NCBI GenBank assembly: GCA_031272885.1
Contig: JAISSX010000030.1
Location: 1-64,000 of the forward strand
Direction: 5' to 3'
Length of the DNA: 64,000 nucleotides
DNA from: Bifidobacteriaceae bacterium
GTDB taxonomy: Bacteria > Actinomycetota > Actinomycetes > Actinomycetales > WQXJ01
Shown here: positions 8,505-16,525 of the stretch, one piece after another
Layout: the number at the start of each line of letters is the position of its first letter
How positions within the stretch are numbered: the stretch's first letter is position 1
The notes under the pieces: model-generated
Databases searched by the model: none
Seen by the model: only the letters and a program-made list of their open reading frames with translations
What the model was told of the DNA's origin: nothing
Made by a program: the position numbers and the translations under genes

Positions 8505-8599
8505 CCCTCAGATGCGGGTTTCGCCAGCCTGTGGGACAAGAATCGAACCTTCCGGCACCAATTCGTGTCCCACAGGCGCACCAAACTCGCATCTGAGGG
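8505..8599. repeat. 40-bp imperfect inverted repeat in intergenic region
   Basis: Arm one (8505-8544) starts CCCTCAGATGCGGGTTTCG and arm two (8560-8599) ends CTCGCATCTGAGGG. About 34 of 40 positions pair across a 15-nt loop. A CTGTGGGACA core appears in both arms and once more, in the second orientation, near 8614-8624. With the direct repeats at 8314-8363, this accounts for the gap 8272-8713, which holds no gene I can support. Confidence 0.6.
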
Positions 8600-8701
8600 C
8601 TCCCGCGGGCCGGGTTTGTCCCACAGACCGGTTTGACTGACATCGACCGCACCTAGCCAAAGGTGGCGGGCCCACACGGCCTCCTTGGCTAGGGCGGCCG
8701 A

Positions 8702-8707
8702 TATTGT
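8702..8707 (+). promoter_or_regulatory. Leaderless -10 box of the P-loop kinase gene
   Basis: TATTGT lies exactly 6 nt (CTGAGC) before the ATG at 8714. No Shine-Dalgarno sequence is present. Confidence 0.5.
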
Positions 8708-8713
8708 CTGAGC

Positions 8714-9193
8714 ATGAAGCAGATCGTGGTGCTGGGCCGCGGCGGGGCGGGCAAGTCGGTACTGGCCGCCCGGTTGGCCGCGGCACACCAGCTTCCGCTG
8801 ATCGAATTGGACCAGCACTTCTGGCAGGCCGACTTGACCCCTACACCGCCCGAACAGTGGCGCCGGGTTCAGGCCGGCCTCATCGGCCAGGCAGCCTGGG
8901 TGGCCGATGGTGACCTGGGCCCCTACGACTATCACCTCACCGACAGGTTGGCGGCAGCCGACACGATCATCATGTTGGACCTGCCTCTACTGGTGTGCGC
9001 CTGGCGGGCGCTACGGCGTTCCCGTGAGAACCGTGACTTCTGGCGTTGGGTCATCCGTTACCGCCACGATTCGGTGCCAGTCATCAAGCAGGCCATCACC
9101 GCCGTCGGCGCAGAAAGCCGGGTCCATTGGTTGACCAGCCGCGCCGCGGTGGCCCGCTACCTCGCCAATGTGGCCACATCAAAGCGGACCTAA
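8714..9193 (+). CDS. Small P-loop kinase, adenylate-kinase-like (topology modulation/FlaR type)
   Basis: Cytoplasmic nucleotide-binding protein, 159 residues. The P-loop GRGGAGKS sits at residues 8-15. Next come LIELDQHFW and QAAWVADGDLGPYDYHLTDRLAAADTIIMLDLP, the pattern of AAA_17 or topology-modulation proteins that resemble adenylate kinase. The lid-like basic segment RALRRSRENRDFWRWVIRYRHD follows. Substrate is unknown; similarity to shikimate or adenylate kinases is only in the fold. It is monocistronic and converges with the YesL-like gene, 2 nt away. Confidence 0.78.
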   Translation: MKQIVVLGRGGAGKSVLAARLAAAHQLPLIELDQHFWQADLTPTPPEQWRRVQAGLIGQAAWVADGDLGPYDYHLTDRLAAADTIIMLDLPLLVCAWRALRRSRENRDFWRWVIRYRHDSVPVIKQAITAVGAESRVHWLTSRAAVARYLANVATSKRT

Positions 9194-9195
9194 CC

Positions 9196-9852
9196 TCAGG
9201 TTGATGCCCCTGAATCCTGAGCGACTAGGGAGCGCACCAAGGCGCCATGGCCAACCACGTACAAGGCCAGGGAAAGCGGACCAGGGAACAACAGCACGCT
9301 GGTAGGCATGTGGGCCACCGCGAAAGCGGCGGCGGCCAGCGCCCCCACCGCCACGGCCGTGGCACCTGGGTGGGAGGCCACCAAACTTGCGGCGGTCCGC
9401 AGCACCGCCCTGTCGGGCGCATCGTAATCGGCCATGACCACCCAGATGAAGACGGTCAGCCCGCCCAGCAGCGCAGCGGCCACGGTGAGCGGAGCCAGGA
9501 CCATAAACGACTGCCCGAACCGGCGGAACAAGCCCCAGGAACCCAGCCCGACAACGGCCCAAGTGGTAGCCAGCAACGCTCCCAACCGACTGGCCTGGCC
9601 GAAACTGCGGCGGAACTCTTGGATGAACTCGGTGGCACACCAGCCTTCGATGCCGTTCCGGCGCCAGTAGCGCACCAGGCCGAACAGGGCAGCCGTGCCG
9701 GCGGGGGCGGTGACAACGCCGACCAGGCAGACCAACCACATCAAGGTGGCCAGGAGCAGGCCGCCGACCACTTCAACCACCGAGACGTACCGGCCCCGCA
9801 GAGCCGTCAGCGGGCCGGGCCGGTCTTGCGTTGAGCCATTTGTGGTAGTCAT
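9196..9852 (-). CDS. YesL-family (DUF624) membrane protein
   Basis: Integral membrane protein, 218 residues, with about five hydrophobic helices. The family pattern is visible: a first helix ending in LVCLVGVVTAPAGTAALFGLVRYW and a following FIQEFRRSFGQASRLGALL. YesL-type proteins are typical partners of sugar ABC transporter operons, with no assigned biochemical role. The ATG at 9852 overlaps the stop of the preceding permease (9849-9852), so it is translationally coupled to the transporter and is the last gene of the alpha-mannoside operon. Confidence 0.8.
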   Translation of the reverse strand: MTTTNGSTQDRPGPLTALRGRYVSVVEVVGGLLLATLMWLVCLVGVVTAPAGTAALFGLVRYWRRNGIEGWCATEFIQEFRRSFGQASRLGALLATTWAVVGLGSWGLFRRFGQSFMVLAPLTVAAALLGGLTVFIWVVMADYDAPDRAVLRTAASLVASHPGATAVAVGALAAAAFAVAHMPTSVLLFPGPLSLALYVVGHGALVRSLVAQDSGAST

Positions 9853-10754
9853 CCGCGTATTCCCGTCGTCGAGATGCCTTCGATCAAGCGCCTCTGGGCC
9901 AGCAGGAAGAAGGCCGTCGTCGGGATCAAGGAGATGACCGACATCGCCATCAGCTTGCCCCATTGTGAGCCATAGGTGGAGGCCTGAAGCGCGGCCAAGC
10001 CCAGTGGCACCGTGAAGTTGGTGAAGTCGTTGAGGTAGATGAGTTGCCCAAAGAAGTCATCCCAGGTCCACATGAAGGTGAAGATGGCAGTGGTCACCAT
10101 GGCCGGGGTGGTCAAGGGTAGGACGATCCTGACGAACACGCGGAAGGGGCCGCAACCGTCGATCTCGGCCGCCTCGTCCAGATCGCGCGGCAAGCCGCGG
10201 ATGAACTGGACCATGAGGAAGACGAAGAACCCGTCCACGGCAAAGAACTTGGGCACCACCAGGGGCAGGATGGTGTCAATCCAGCCCAGCGTGCGGAAGA
10301 CGATGTATTGGGGCACCACAACCACGTGGTAGGGAACCATCATGGTCAGCAACATGATGGCGAACCAGCCTCCCCTGAAGCGGAACTTCAGGCGGGCAAA
10401 GGCGAAAGCGGCCAGGGTGCAACTGACCACGTTGCCGATCACGGCCAGGATGGCGATCACGGCCGAGTTGCGCAGATAGAGGCTGAAGCTCGACTGCCCG
10501 GCCACCCAGCCTTCCGGATAGTTGGTCAAGACGAATTCTTCGGGCCACAGGCTGGCGCTGCCGAAGATTTCGTTTTCGGGTTTCACGGAACTGGCCAGCA
10601 TCCACAACAGCGGGTAGAGCATCACGAACAGGCCACCGGCCAGGAAGACCTGGAGCAGGACGCGGCCAAGACGGATTTGGCGCCGGACCCTATTGGGCGC
10701 CTTGGTGGCGGGGAGAGCCGGGCGGCTCTCGGCCGGGCCTTTCAGCAGTGTCAC
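9849..10754 (-). CDS. Sugar ABC transporter permease (MalG/CUT1 type)
   Basis: Inner-membrane permease of 301 residues with six predicted helices and the CUT1 EAA loop (RDLDEAAEIDGCGPFRVFVRIVLPL), which contacts the ATPase. The N-terminal 30 residues are a polar cytoplasmic extension. It lies 9 nt after the MalF-type permease and overlaps the YesL-like gene. No ATPase gene is present in this operon; CUT1 systems in Actinobacteria often share one MsiK-type ATPase encoded elsewhere. Context with GH125 suggests alpha-mannosides as substrate. Confidence 0.92.
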   Translation of the reverse strand: MTLLKGPAESRPALPATKAPNRVRRQIRLGRVLLQVFLAGGLFVMLYPLLWMLASSVKPENEIFGSASLWPEEFVLTNYPEGWVAGQSSFSLYLRNSAVIAILAVIGNVVSCTLAAFAFARLKFRFRGGWFAIMLLTMMVPYHVVVVPQYIVFRTLGWIDTILPLVVPKFFAVDGFFVFLMVQFIRGLPRDLDEAAEIDGCGPFRVFVRIVLPLTTPAMVTTAIFTFMWTWDDFFGQLIYLNDFTNFTVPLGLAALQASTYGSQWGKLMAMSVISLIPTTAFFLLAQRRLIEGISTTGIRG

Positions 10755-10763
10755 TTTCCCCCC

Positions 10764-11726
10764 TCAGTCCTGGTAGTGGACCCAGTAGCGCGAGGTCCAG
10801 AACAGCAGTCCAGTGGCGCCGGCGATCATCACCAGCAGGGTCCACGCCAATGCCGAGGCGTAGCCCATGTGGAAGTAGCTGAAGCCGGTTTGGTAGATGT
10901 ACAGCGTGTAGAAGAGAGTCGAATCGGCCGGACCGCCCGAACCACCCGAGACTATATAGGCCGGAAGAAAGGCCTGGAAGGCTCCGATCACCTGCATCAC
11001 GATGTTGAAGAACAGCACCGGCGACAACATGGGGATGGTGATCGAGAAGAACTGTCGGGCCTTCGACGCACCGTCCACTTGCGCGGCCTCGTAGTACTCA
11101 CGGGGTATCTGTTTCAGCCCGGCCAGGAAAATGACCATGGGGGCACCAAACTGCCAGGCCCGCAACAGGATCAACGTGAGCAACGAGGTCGATGGTTGCT
11201 GCACCCAGTTGGGCAGTGTCTCGATGCCGGTGATGGCTCCGAGAATGGAGTTGACCACGCCACCGCGGCCGAACACTTGGCGCCACATCACGGCCACCGC
11301 CACCGATGATCCGAGTAGCGACGGCAGGTAGTAGGCGGCTCGGTACCAGCCAACCCCGCGCATGGGACGGTTGAGCAGCATGGCCAACAGCAACGCGAAG
11401 ACCAGTTGGAGGGGAACCGAAACCAGGACGTAGACGAAGGTGACTCGCAGGGAAGTCAGGTAGCGAGAATCCGCCGTCAGCATCTTGACGTAGTTGGACC
11501 AGCCGACGAAACCGAACTTGCCGATCAGGGAATAGTCCGTGAAGGACAACACCAGTGACGCGAGCAAGGGGCCGATCGTAAAGACCGTCAGCCCGATCAG
11601 CCAGGGAGTCAGGAAGGCGTAGCCGGCCAGGTTTGCCCGCCGTGCCCGTCTGGAGCGCGAGGCGCCCCGAGAGCCGGCCTTGGCCGCACGACCATGGCGA
11701 GAGCCCACCAGCGAGGTTGTCGTCAT
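10764..11726 (-). CDS. Sugar ABC transporter permease (MalF/CUT1 type)
   Basis: Inner-membrane permease, 320 residues. A basic N-terminal tail (SRRARRANLAGYAF) precedes six helices, and the EAA loop is REYYEAAQVDGASKARQFFSITIPML. The ATG at 11726 was preferred over the upstream open frame because the protein then starts like other MalF-type permeases. It is placed between the solute-binding protein and the MalG-type permease, giving a standard binding-protein/permease/permease order. Confidence 0.92.
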   Translation of the reverse strand: MTTTSLVGSRHGRAAKAGSRGASRSRRARRANLAGYAFLTPWLIGLTVFTIGPLLASLVLSFTDYSLIGKFGFVGWSNYVKMLTADSRYLTSLRVTFVYVLVSVPLQLVFALLLAMLLNRPMRGVGWYRAAYYLPSLLGSSVAVAVMWRQVFGRGGVVNSILGAITGIETLPNWVQQPSTSLLTLILLRAWQFGAPMVIFLAGLKQIPREYYEAAQVDGASKARQFFSITIPMLSPVLFFNIVMQVIGAFQAFLPAYIVSGGSGGPADSTLFYTLYIYQTGFSYFHMGYASALAWTLLVMIAGATGLLFWTSRYWVHYQD

Positions 11727-11767
11727 GGTTGTGCCTACACTCTCGGAGCACCTCACGGTGATAATTC

Positions 11768-13144
11768 CTAACCTTGCAGCATGGCCGGGGCTTCGGCGAA
11801 GAAACGCGCCGCGGCCGCTTCGGGCGTTGAAGAGCCGTAGGCCACCTCTTGGGCCACCACGCCCAGCAGATTCGAAACTTCGGACCAACCGGCCGGTGAC
11901 AGCGGCGGCACGGGTCCGGCGTTGTCGGACACCAGCCCGATCAGGTCGATCATCTTGGAAGCATCCGCGTTGCCTTGTGCACGTAGGGCTTCCTGCATGA
12001 CCTCCTTGGCGGGCATACGGCCGGTAACGACGGCTGGCACGGCGGTGTCGTTTATGAAGAAGTTGACTACTGCGGCGGCTTCTTCTGGATACTTGGTTCC
12101 GGAGTAGATGCTCAGCAGGTCACCTGAGATCAGCCAGCCGGCCTTGTCGGCGACGACGCCGGGGTATGGCACCATCTGGATTTCCGATGGCGCGGCCGGC
12201 TGCCATCCTTGTAGGTCACCCGAGTAGCGCCAAGACGAGGCCGAGACGCCCTGAATCATCGGATCGGTCTCGGTTGACGAAGAGTCGTAGCCTGCCACGT
12301 CTGGCGGGGTAATGGCGCCCGCATCGCGCAAGTCGGCCCAGAACTGCAGCCAGGTCACGAAATCGGCTTCATCGAAGGCGAGTTGGCCATCGGCGGTGAC
12401 CAGATCCTTGCCAATGCCGTGCAGGTAGACTTGAAGGGCGGCGTCGTTGGCCGAACCGTCGGCGCAGCCGTAGACGTTTGTCTTGCCCAAACCGGCCGTG
12501 ACGTCCTTGCAGAATTGGGCGAAGTCGTCCCAAGTCCAACTGGCCGCGGGAGCGTCGACGCCAGCTTCTGCCAAGACATCGGGCAGATACATGAAGGCGT
12601 GGGTCATGATCGTCATCGGCACACCAACCAGGCTGCCGTCAATGGTGAGGGAGTCAAGTAGGTTCTGGTCGATGCCGCTCAGGTCGAGGTTGGAGAACGA
12701 ATTGAGGTCAGCCAGGGCGCCCCGGGAGAAGTACTCCTGGATGGTACTCGGATAGTGCTGCTGCACGTCAGGGGCGGTACCACCGGCCACCTGGGTGGAT
12801 AGCTTGGAGAAATACGAATCCCAGTCGGCGCCTTGGCCGATCACCGTGATACCTGGGTTCTTCTCGGAGAAAGTTCCCAGTAGGGAGATCATCTTGTTGT
12901 TGGTCTCGGAGTCGCCCCACCAGGCCATCTGCAGTTCTACGGCTTCACCACCGGAATCGCCTGAATTGTCGGCCTGTGCTGTGGTTGCGTCGGTACCGGT
13001 GGTGTCAGTGGCGGCGTCGGTGGTGGTCGCGCCGTCTGAGGCCTTGTTGTCGTCACTTGAACAGGCACCCATCCCGGCCGCGGTGCTCAAGGCGACCGCG
13101 GCCACCAGGATGGACCGCACTAGTTTGCTCTTGTACTTGGTCAT
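11768..13144 (-). CDS. Sugar ABC transporter solute-binding lipoprotein
   Basis: Extracellular family 1 solute-binding protein, 458 residues. A lipoprotein signal peptide (MTKYKSKLVRSILVAAVALS then lipobox AAGMGAC) is followed by a Thr/Asp-rich linker (residues 30-65) and a two-lobed binding domain starting LQMAWWGDSETNNKMISLLGTF. The ATG at 13144 has AAGGACAG upstream. The aromatic-rich middle part fits oligosaccharide binding. Placed directly downstream of the GH125 and unknown genes, it would capture alpha-mannosides or N-glycan/yeast-mannan fragments at the cell surface. Confidence 0.92.
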   Translation of the reverse strand: MTKYKSKLVRSILVAAVALSTAAGMGACSSDDNKASDGATTTDAATDTTGTDATTAQADNSGDSGGEAVELQMAWWGDSETNNKMISLLGTFSEKNPGITVIGQGADWDSYFSKLSTQVAGGTAPDVQQHYPSTIQEYFSRGALADLNSFSNLDLSGIDQNLLDSLTIDGSLVGVPMTIMTHAFMYLPDVLAEAGVDAPAASWTWDDFAQFCKDVTAGLGKTNVYGCADGSANDAALQVYLHGIGKDLVTADGQLAFDEADFVTWLQFWADLRDAGAITPPDVAGYDSSSTETDPMIQGVSASSWRYSGDLQGWQPAAPSEIQMVPYPGVVADKAGWLISGDLLSIYSGTKYPEEAAAVVNFFINDTAVPAVVTGRMPAKEVMQEALRAQGNADASKMIDLIGLVSDNAGPVPPLSPAGWSEVSNLLGVVAQEVAYGSSTPEAAAARFFAEAPAMLQG

Positions 13145-13217
13145 CTGTCTGTCCTTTCGTATTGCCTTGATCTTGTCTTGTCTCGTTGTGGGTCTTTCGG
13201 TTGGTTGGGCTGGTTGC

Positions 13218-15053
13218 TCACAGCCCGCGATCCTCGCCGGGCAGGTAACCGCCTGCGGCGAGGATCCGCGCATAGCGGGCGACCGTTGATGGCAGCACAT
13301 TGCGCAACCTGGTTTCGTCCTGCCGTCCAGCGATCCAGTTGGCCAGTTCCAGGAACCGCCGACCGTGGCTCCAGATGTAGGGAGCGAAAGCAATCACTGG
13401 CGCATCTAGGGTCCCGATCAGCCAGCCCGGCCCCAAGCGAGGGGCGTCTTCCTTGACTTCTTCGGCGGTGGTGACACGCACGAAGGGTGACGCGGTCGCC
13501 AGTGAGCGAGCCGTCTGGTTGATGATCGCCATTGACCCGCACAGGCGCAGTCGGTTGCGGCCAGGACAGGCCGAAGAGATGACGTACTCCAACCCGGCCG
13601 AGGCGATGGCTTCGTAGACGGCCGGTTCGGCCGGTTCCAGCGTCTCAAGCGAGGTGTCGCAGAATGCCTGGTAGCCGGTGGGCGTGTTGTTCGGCCCGGC
13701 GATTGCCCTGATGGTCTCAAGCGCGATGTGGCAGTGTTCGGCCAGGGCCTGGGGTGGGCATTGGTATTCGGCCAGAATGCCGCGGCCACCCGAATACAGC
13801 ACCGGCTCGATCAAGCCGCGGGCCCCGCCCGCTTCGCGCGCCGCGGCAATGTATTCCCACTGCTGCCAGGAGTGGCGATAGCGGTCATCGTGGACGCCTA
13901 AACCCATCTTGATGTCGTTGGTGCAGGCGAATTCGGCCAGAGCCAGCATGGCTTCGGTGTGGGCCGATTCGCCCGAGTGCCACAGCAAGGTGGTCACGAT
14001 CAACCCCTGCTCGGCCCAGGCGCGCAACTCGGCATCGGTCGGTTCGGCAGCGTCGAAACGTGCCGGCGCAGCGTCCCAGTGCTGGCCTAGCCCACCTGCG
14101 GAGGACAGGGCCGGCCGGTTCGGCTCGGTGATCTGGCAGGCGATGCCGTGTCTAGACCAGGCGAACAGGTCGCCATCGCACGTTTGGCGGCCGACGATGA
14201 CGTTGTTGCCGGTCTGGATGGCCAGTTGGGCAGCGGCTTCGGCCGCACTGGATGTCTCTTCGGTGTAGGCACTGAACCGAACGGCGGCCGGATCCATGGG
14301 TGTGGTCGGGCCGTACAACGCAACCCTCTTCTCGCGGGCAAACCGCGGGATGCTGGACATGACAGAGTACGGTTCGCCGAAACCGACCCCGGCCGCCGAG
14401 CCAACCCACCGGCGAGCTATCCGTTCGGTGACCTCGGCCAGGCCTTCGCCATCGGCCATCGAATCGACCACCTCTACCTGGTGGCCGGCCGCCTGCAGCT
14501 TGGCCAAGGCGGCGCCGTCGAGGTAGGCCGCGAAGACCTTGGTCGAGACTTCTGGGGCTTCGAGTTCACTGGCCGGTACACCGATGGCTTGACGTCCAGC
14601 GATCTCCGGATAGAGGTAGGGGGCAACGGCCAGGGCATCGCCCAAGTCGCTCGCCGGTCCCGCCAACACGCCGTCTTGAATGGGCAGGCCGGCCAGTGCG
14701 GCGGCTGCTCGGCCCAGGTCGAGGGCCCGGGCGGCGGTAGCAGCAACAGGCACCTGGAGGGTCCGAATGGTTGACGCGTACAGCGAAGGCGTGCCGAGCT
14801 GGAAGACCACGACACGATAGGCGGCACAGATGAGATTGAACTGGGCGTAGTGGGCGCCTGAGATGACAGGACTGCCCGTCAACGCGAACAGGGCGCCGTC
14901 TCGGCGGTCCTCGACGTAGGCGTCGAATTCGGCGCCGGCCAGGGGCGCCATCCAGGCGAGAGTGGCGGCAGCGTACGGCGTGGCCGGATCGGCCGCCTGC
15001 GCCAGCAGCAGCCAGAGCGTGGGACGCTCGGCTTGCGAGTCTGACAAGCCCAA
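13218..15053 (-). CDS. Unrecognised 611-residue protein in the alpha-mannosidase operon
   Basis: I do not recognise this family. The protein is cytoplasmic: no signal peptide or membrane helix. The N-terminal third reads as an alpha/beta fold (PTLWLLLAQAADPATPYA; YRVVVFQLGTPSLY). A central part has ARRWVGSAAGVGFGEPYSVMSSI and VALYGPTTPMDPAAVRFSAY. The C-terminal half looks barrel-like, with possible active-site clusters LLWHSGESAHTEAMLAL, MGLGVHDDRYRHSWQQWEYI and YVISSACPGRNRLRLCGS. A Shine-Dalgarno AAAGGAGG ends 8 nt before the TTG at 15053, which I take as the start; a GTG at 15062 overlaps that site. It lies between GH125 and the binding protein on the same strand, so a role in handling imported mannosides is inferred. 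Confidence 0.8.
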   Translation of the reverse strand: MGLSDSQAERPTLWLLLAQAADPATPYAAATLAWMAPLAGAEFDAYVEDRRDGALFALTGSPVISGAHYAQFNLICAAYRVVVFQLGTPSLYASTIRTLQVPVAATAARALDLGRAAAALAGLPIQDGVLAGPASDLGDALAVAPYLYPEIAGRQAIGVPASELEAPEVSTKVFAAYLDGAALAKLQAAGHQVEVVDSMADGEGLAEVTERIARRWVGSAAGVGFGEPYSVMSSIPRFAREKRVALYGPTTPMDPAAVRFSAYTEETSSAAEAAAQLAIQTGNNVIVGRQTCDGDLFAWSRHGIACQITEPNRPALSSAGGLGQHWDAAPARFDAAEPTDAELRAWAEQGLIVTTLLWHSGESAHTEAMLALAEFACTNDIKMGLGVHDDRYRHSWQQWEYIAAAREAGGARGLIEPVLYSGGRGILAEYQCPPQALAEHCHIALETIRAIAGPNNTPTGYQAFCDTSLETLEPAEPAVYEAIASAGLEYVISSACPGRNRLRLCGSMAIINQTARSLATASPFVRVTTAEEVKEDAPRLGPGWLIGTLDAPVIAFAPYIWSHGRRFLELANWIAGRQDETRLRNVLPSTVARYARILAAGGYLPGEDRGL

Positions 15054-15093
15054 CTGGGTCACCTCCTTTGGTGAGTCTTGGTACTCGAATTGT

Positions 15094-16428
15094 CTAGGCC
15101 ACCGCCTGGCGCAGTCTGAGCGGACAGTGACCGGCCATCATCAATCCGGCCTCGACCAGGACAGCTTCGCTGAACAGAGCGTTGGCCCAACCGAACCAAG
15201 CCCGCGTGAAATCGGCCGGATTGTCGACATGGAACGCCTCATGCAGCAGGCCGGTCCCGGCATCGGTCGCAGCCAACACCCGGAGTAGTTCGCGCCGTTC
15301 GTCGGTTCCGTTCGCCGTCAAGGCTTGCATGGCCAAGGCAATCGGCCAGACGCGGCGTTGTTCCCCAACGTGCGGGCTACCCACGCCGGCGGCGTAGGCC
15401 CCCTCGTAGTAGTACGGGTTGGCCGGGCTGAGGACGAAACGGCGAGTGCGCAAGTACAACGAATCACTAGCCTCACACCAACCCAGGTAGGGTAGGGACA
15501 GGAGGCTGGGGATGTTGGCGTCATCCATCAGGTTGGCGTGCCCCATGCCATCGATCTCGTAGGCCAGGATCTGACCGAAGCCATCTAGTTCGACCAACCC
15601 TTCGCGGATGATCGCTGCGTCGATTCTGCCGGCGTGGTCAAGCGCCCTTGAGGCCAGACCTGGTTCTTGGTCACCGATCAGGGCCGCGAGCTTGCGGGCA
15701 GCCACCGCCGTGAAGGCGTTGCCGGGGATCGAGAGGTTGTAGGTGCAGGCATCGTCGCTGGGGCGGAAGCCCTCCCATAACAGTCCGTTCTGGTGCACGG
15801 GCGCGCCGTGCCCACCGAAGGCCAAGGTGTCCAACGGCGCGGCACCGGGCCGGCTGAACCGGTAAGAGGACCGCCCTGTGTGGTCAGCTTCGGCATCCCA
15901 GGTGGCGACGATGGTCCGGGCGGCCGCGGTAAAGGTGCCGTCCAAGTGGTCTGTGTGCCCGGTCAGGACGGCAATGTCCCAAGCCAGGGCGATCGGGTAG
16001 GCCAGCGAGTCAAGCTCGAACTTGCGCTCCCACACCCACGGGCTGACCGGACCTTCGTCGGCAGCGTCCCAGTGTGCCCCGGAGGCAGTCTCATTGAAGG
16101 CGTTCGCATACGGGTCATGGGTGATGAAGCGGAACTGCCGCTGGTTGACGGCGATCAACAACTCGGCGAAGCGCTCATCGCGGACGGCCAGGGGCAGATA
16201 GGGCCGGACCTGGGCGGCTGAGTCGCGCAGCCACATAGCGGGGATGTCACCGGTCATCAACCAGACGGTCGAATCGGCTTGTTCGCGGGCCTGCTTCGAT
16301 TCGATCAGATTGGTGAAGGCCACACGGAACAGGGGGGCGACGCCGACCAGGCTTGGATCCAGCAGTTCCCGCACGTCATCGGCCAGGCCGGAAGCGGCCC
16401 GTGCCATGCCTGCCCAATCGAACGCCAT
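15094..16428 (-). CDS. GH125 exo-alpha-mannosidase
   Basis: Metal-independent glycoside hydrolase family 125 enzyme, 444 residues, probably an intracellular exo-alpha-1,6-mannosidase. Signature segments are TGDIPAMWLRDSAAQ (residues 59-73), DDANIPSLLSLPYL and, near the C-terminus, HEAFHVDNPADFTRAWFGWANALFSE, which contain the conserved acidic residues of the family. There is no signal peptide, so mannosides are cleaved after import. The ATG at 16428 has a strong AGGAGGTG site 7 nt upstream. It is the first gene of the operon (unknown protein, ABC transporter, YesL) and is preceded by a clear promoter and palindromic operator at 16458-16486. Confidence 0.92.
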   Translation of the reverse strand: MAFDWAGMARAASGLADDVRELLDPSLVGVAPLFRVAFTNLIESKQAREQADSTVWLMTGDIPAMWLRDSAAQVRPYLPLAVRDERFAELLIAVNQRQFRFITHDPYANAFNETASGAHWDAADEGPVSPWVWERKFELDSLAYPIALAWDIAVLTGHTDHLDGTFTAAARTIVATWDAEADHTGRSSYRFSRPGAAPLDTLAFGGHGAPVHQNGLLWEGFRPSDDACTYNLSIPGNAFTAVAARKLAALIGDQEPGLASRALDHAGRIDAAIIREGLVELDGFGQILAYEIDGMGHANLMDDANIPSLLSLPYLGWCEASDSLYLRTRRFVLSPANPYYYEGAYAAGVGSPHVGEQRRVWPIALAMQALTANGTDERRELLRVLAATDAGTGLLHEAFHVDNPADFTRAWFGWANALFSEAVLVEAGLMMAGHCPLRLRQAVA

Positions 16429-16457
16429 TCGCGACACCTCCTCGTGTGCTGAAGGTA

Positions 16458-16486
16458 AGTAAATCAACTTGATTTATACCTGTCAA
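16458..16486 (-). promoter_or_regulatory. Promoter and ROK-type operator of the GH125 operon
   Basis: On the minus strand TTGACA (16486-16481), a 17-nt spacer and TTTACT (16463-16458) form a standard promoter. The spacer and -10 region hold a perfect palindrome at 16460-16476, TAAATCAA-C-TTGATTTA (8-bp arms). A protein bound there would block RNA polymerase. The divergence from GC-rich surroundings and the ROK regulator gene just upstream (16526-17794) make that regulator the likely ligand. Confidence 0.75.
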
Positions 16487-16525
16487 GAGGCAAGTCTCAT
16501 GACTTGGGTAAGTGTTGGATCAGGT

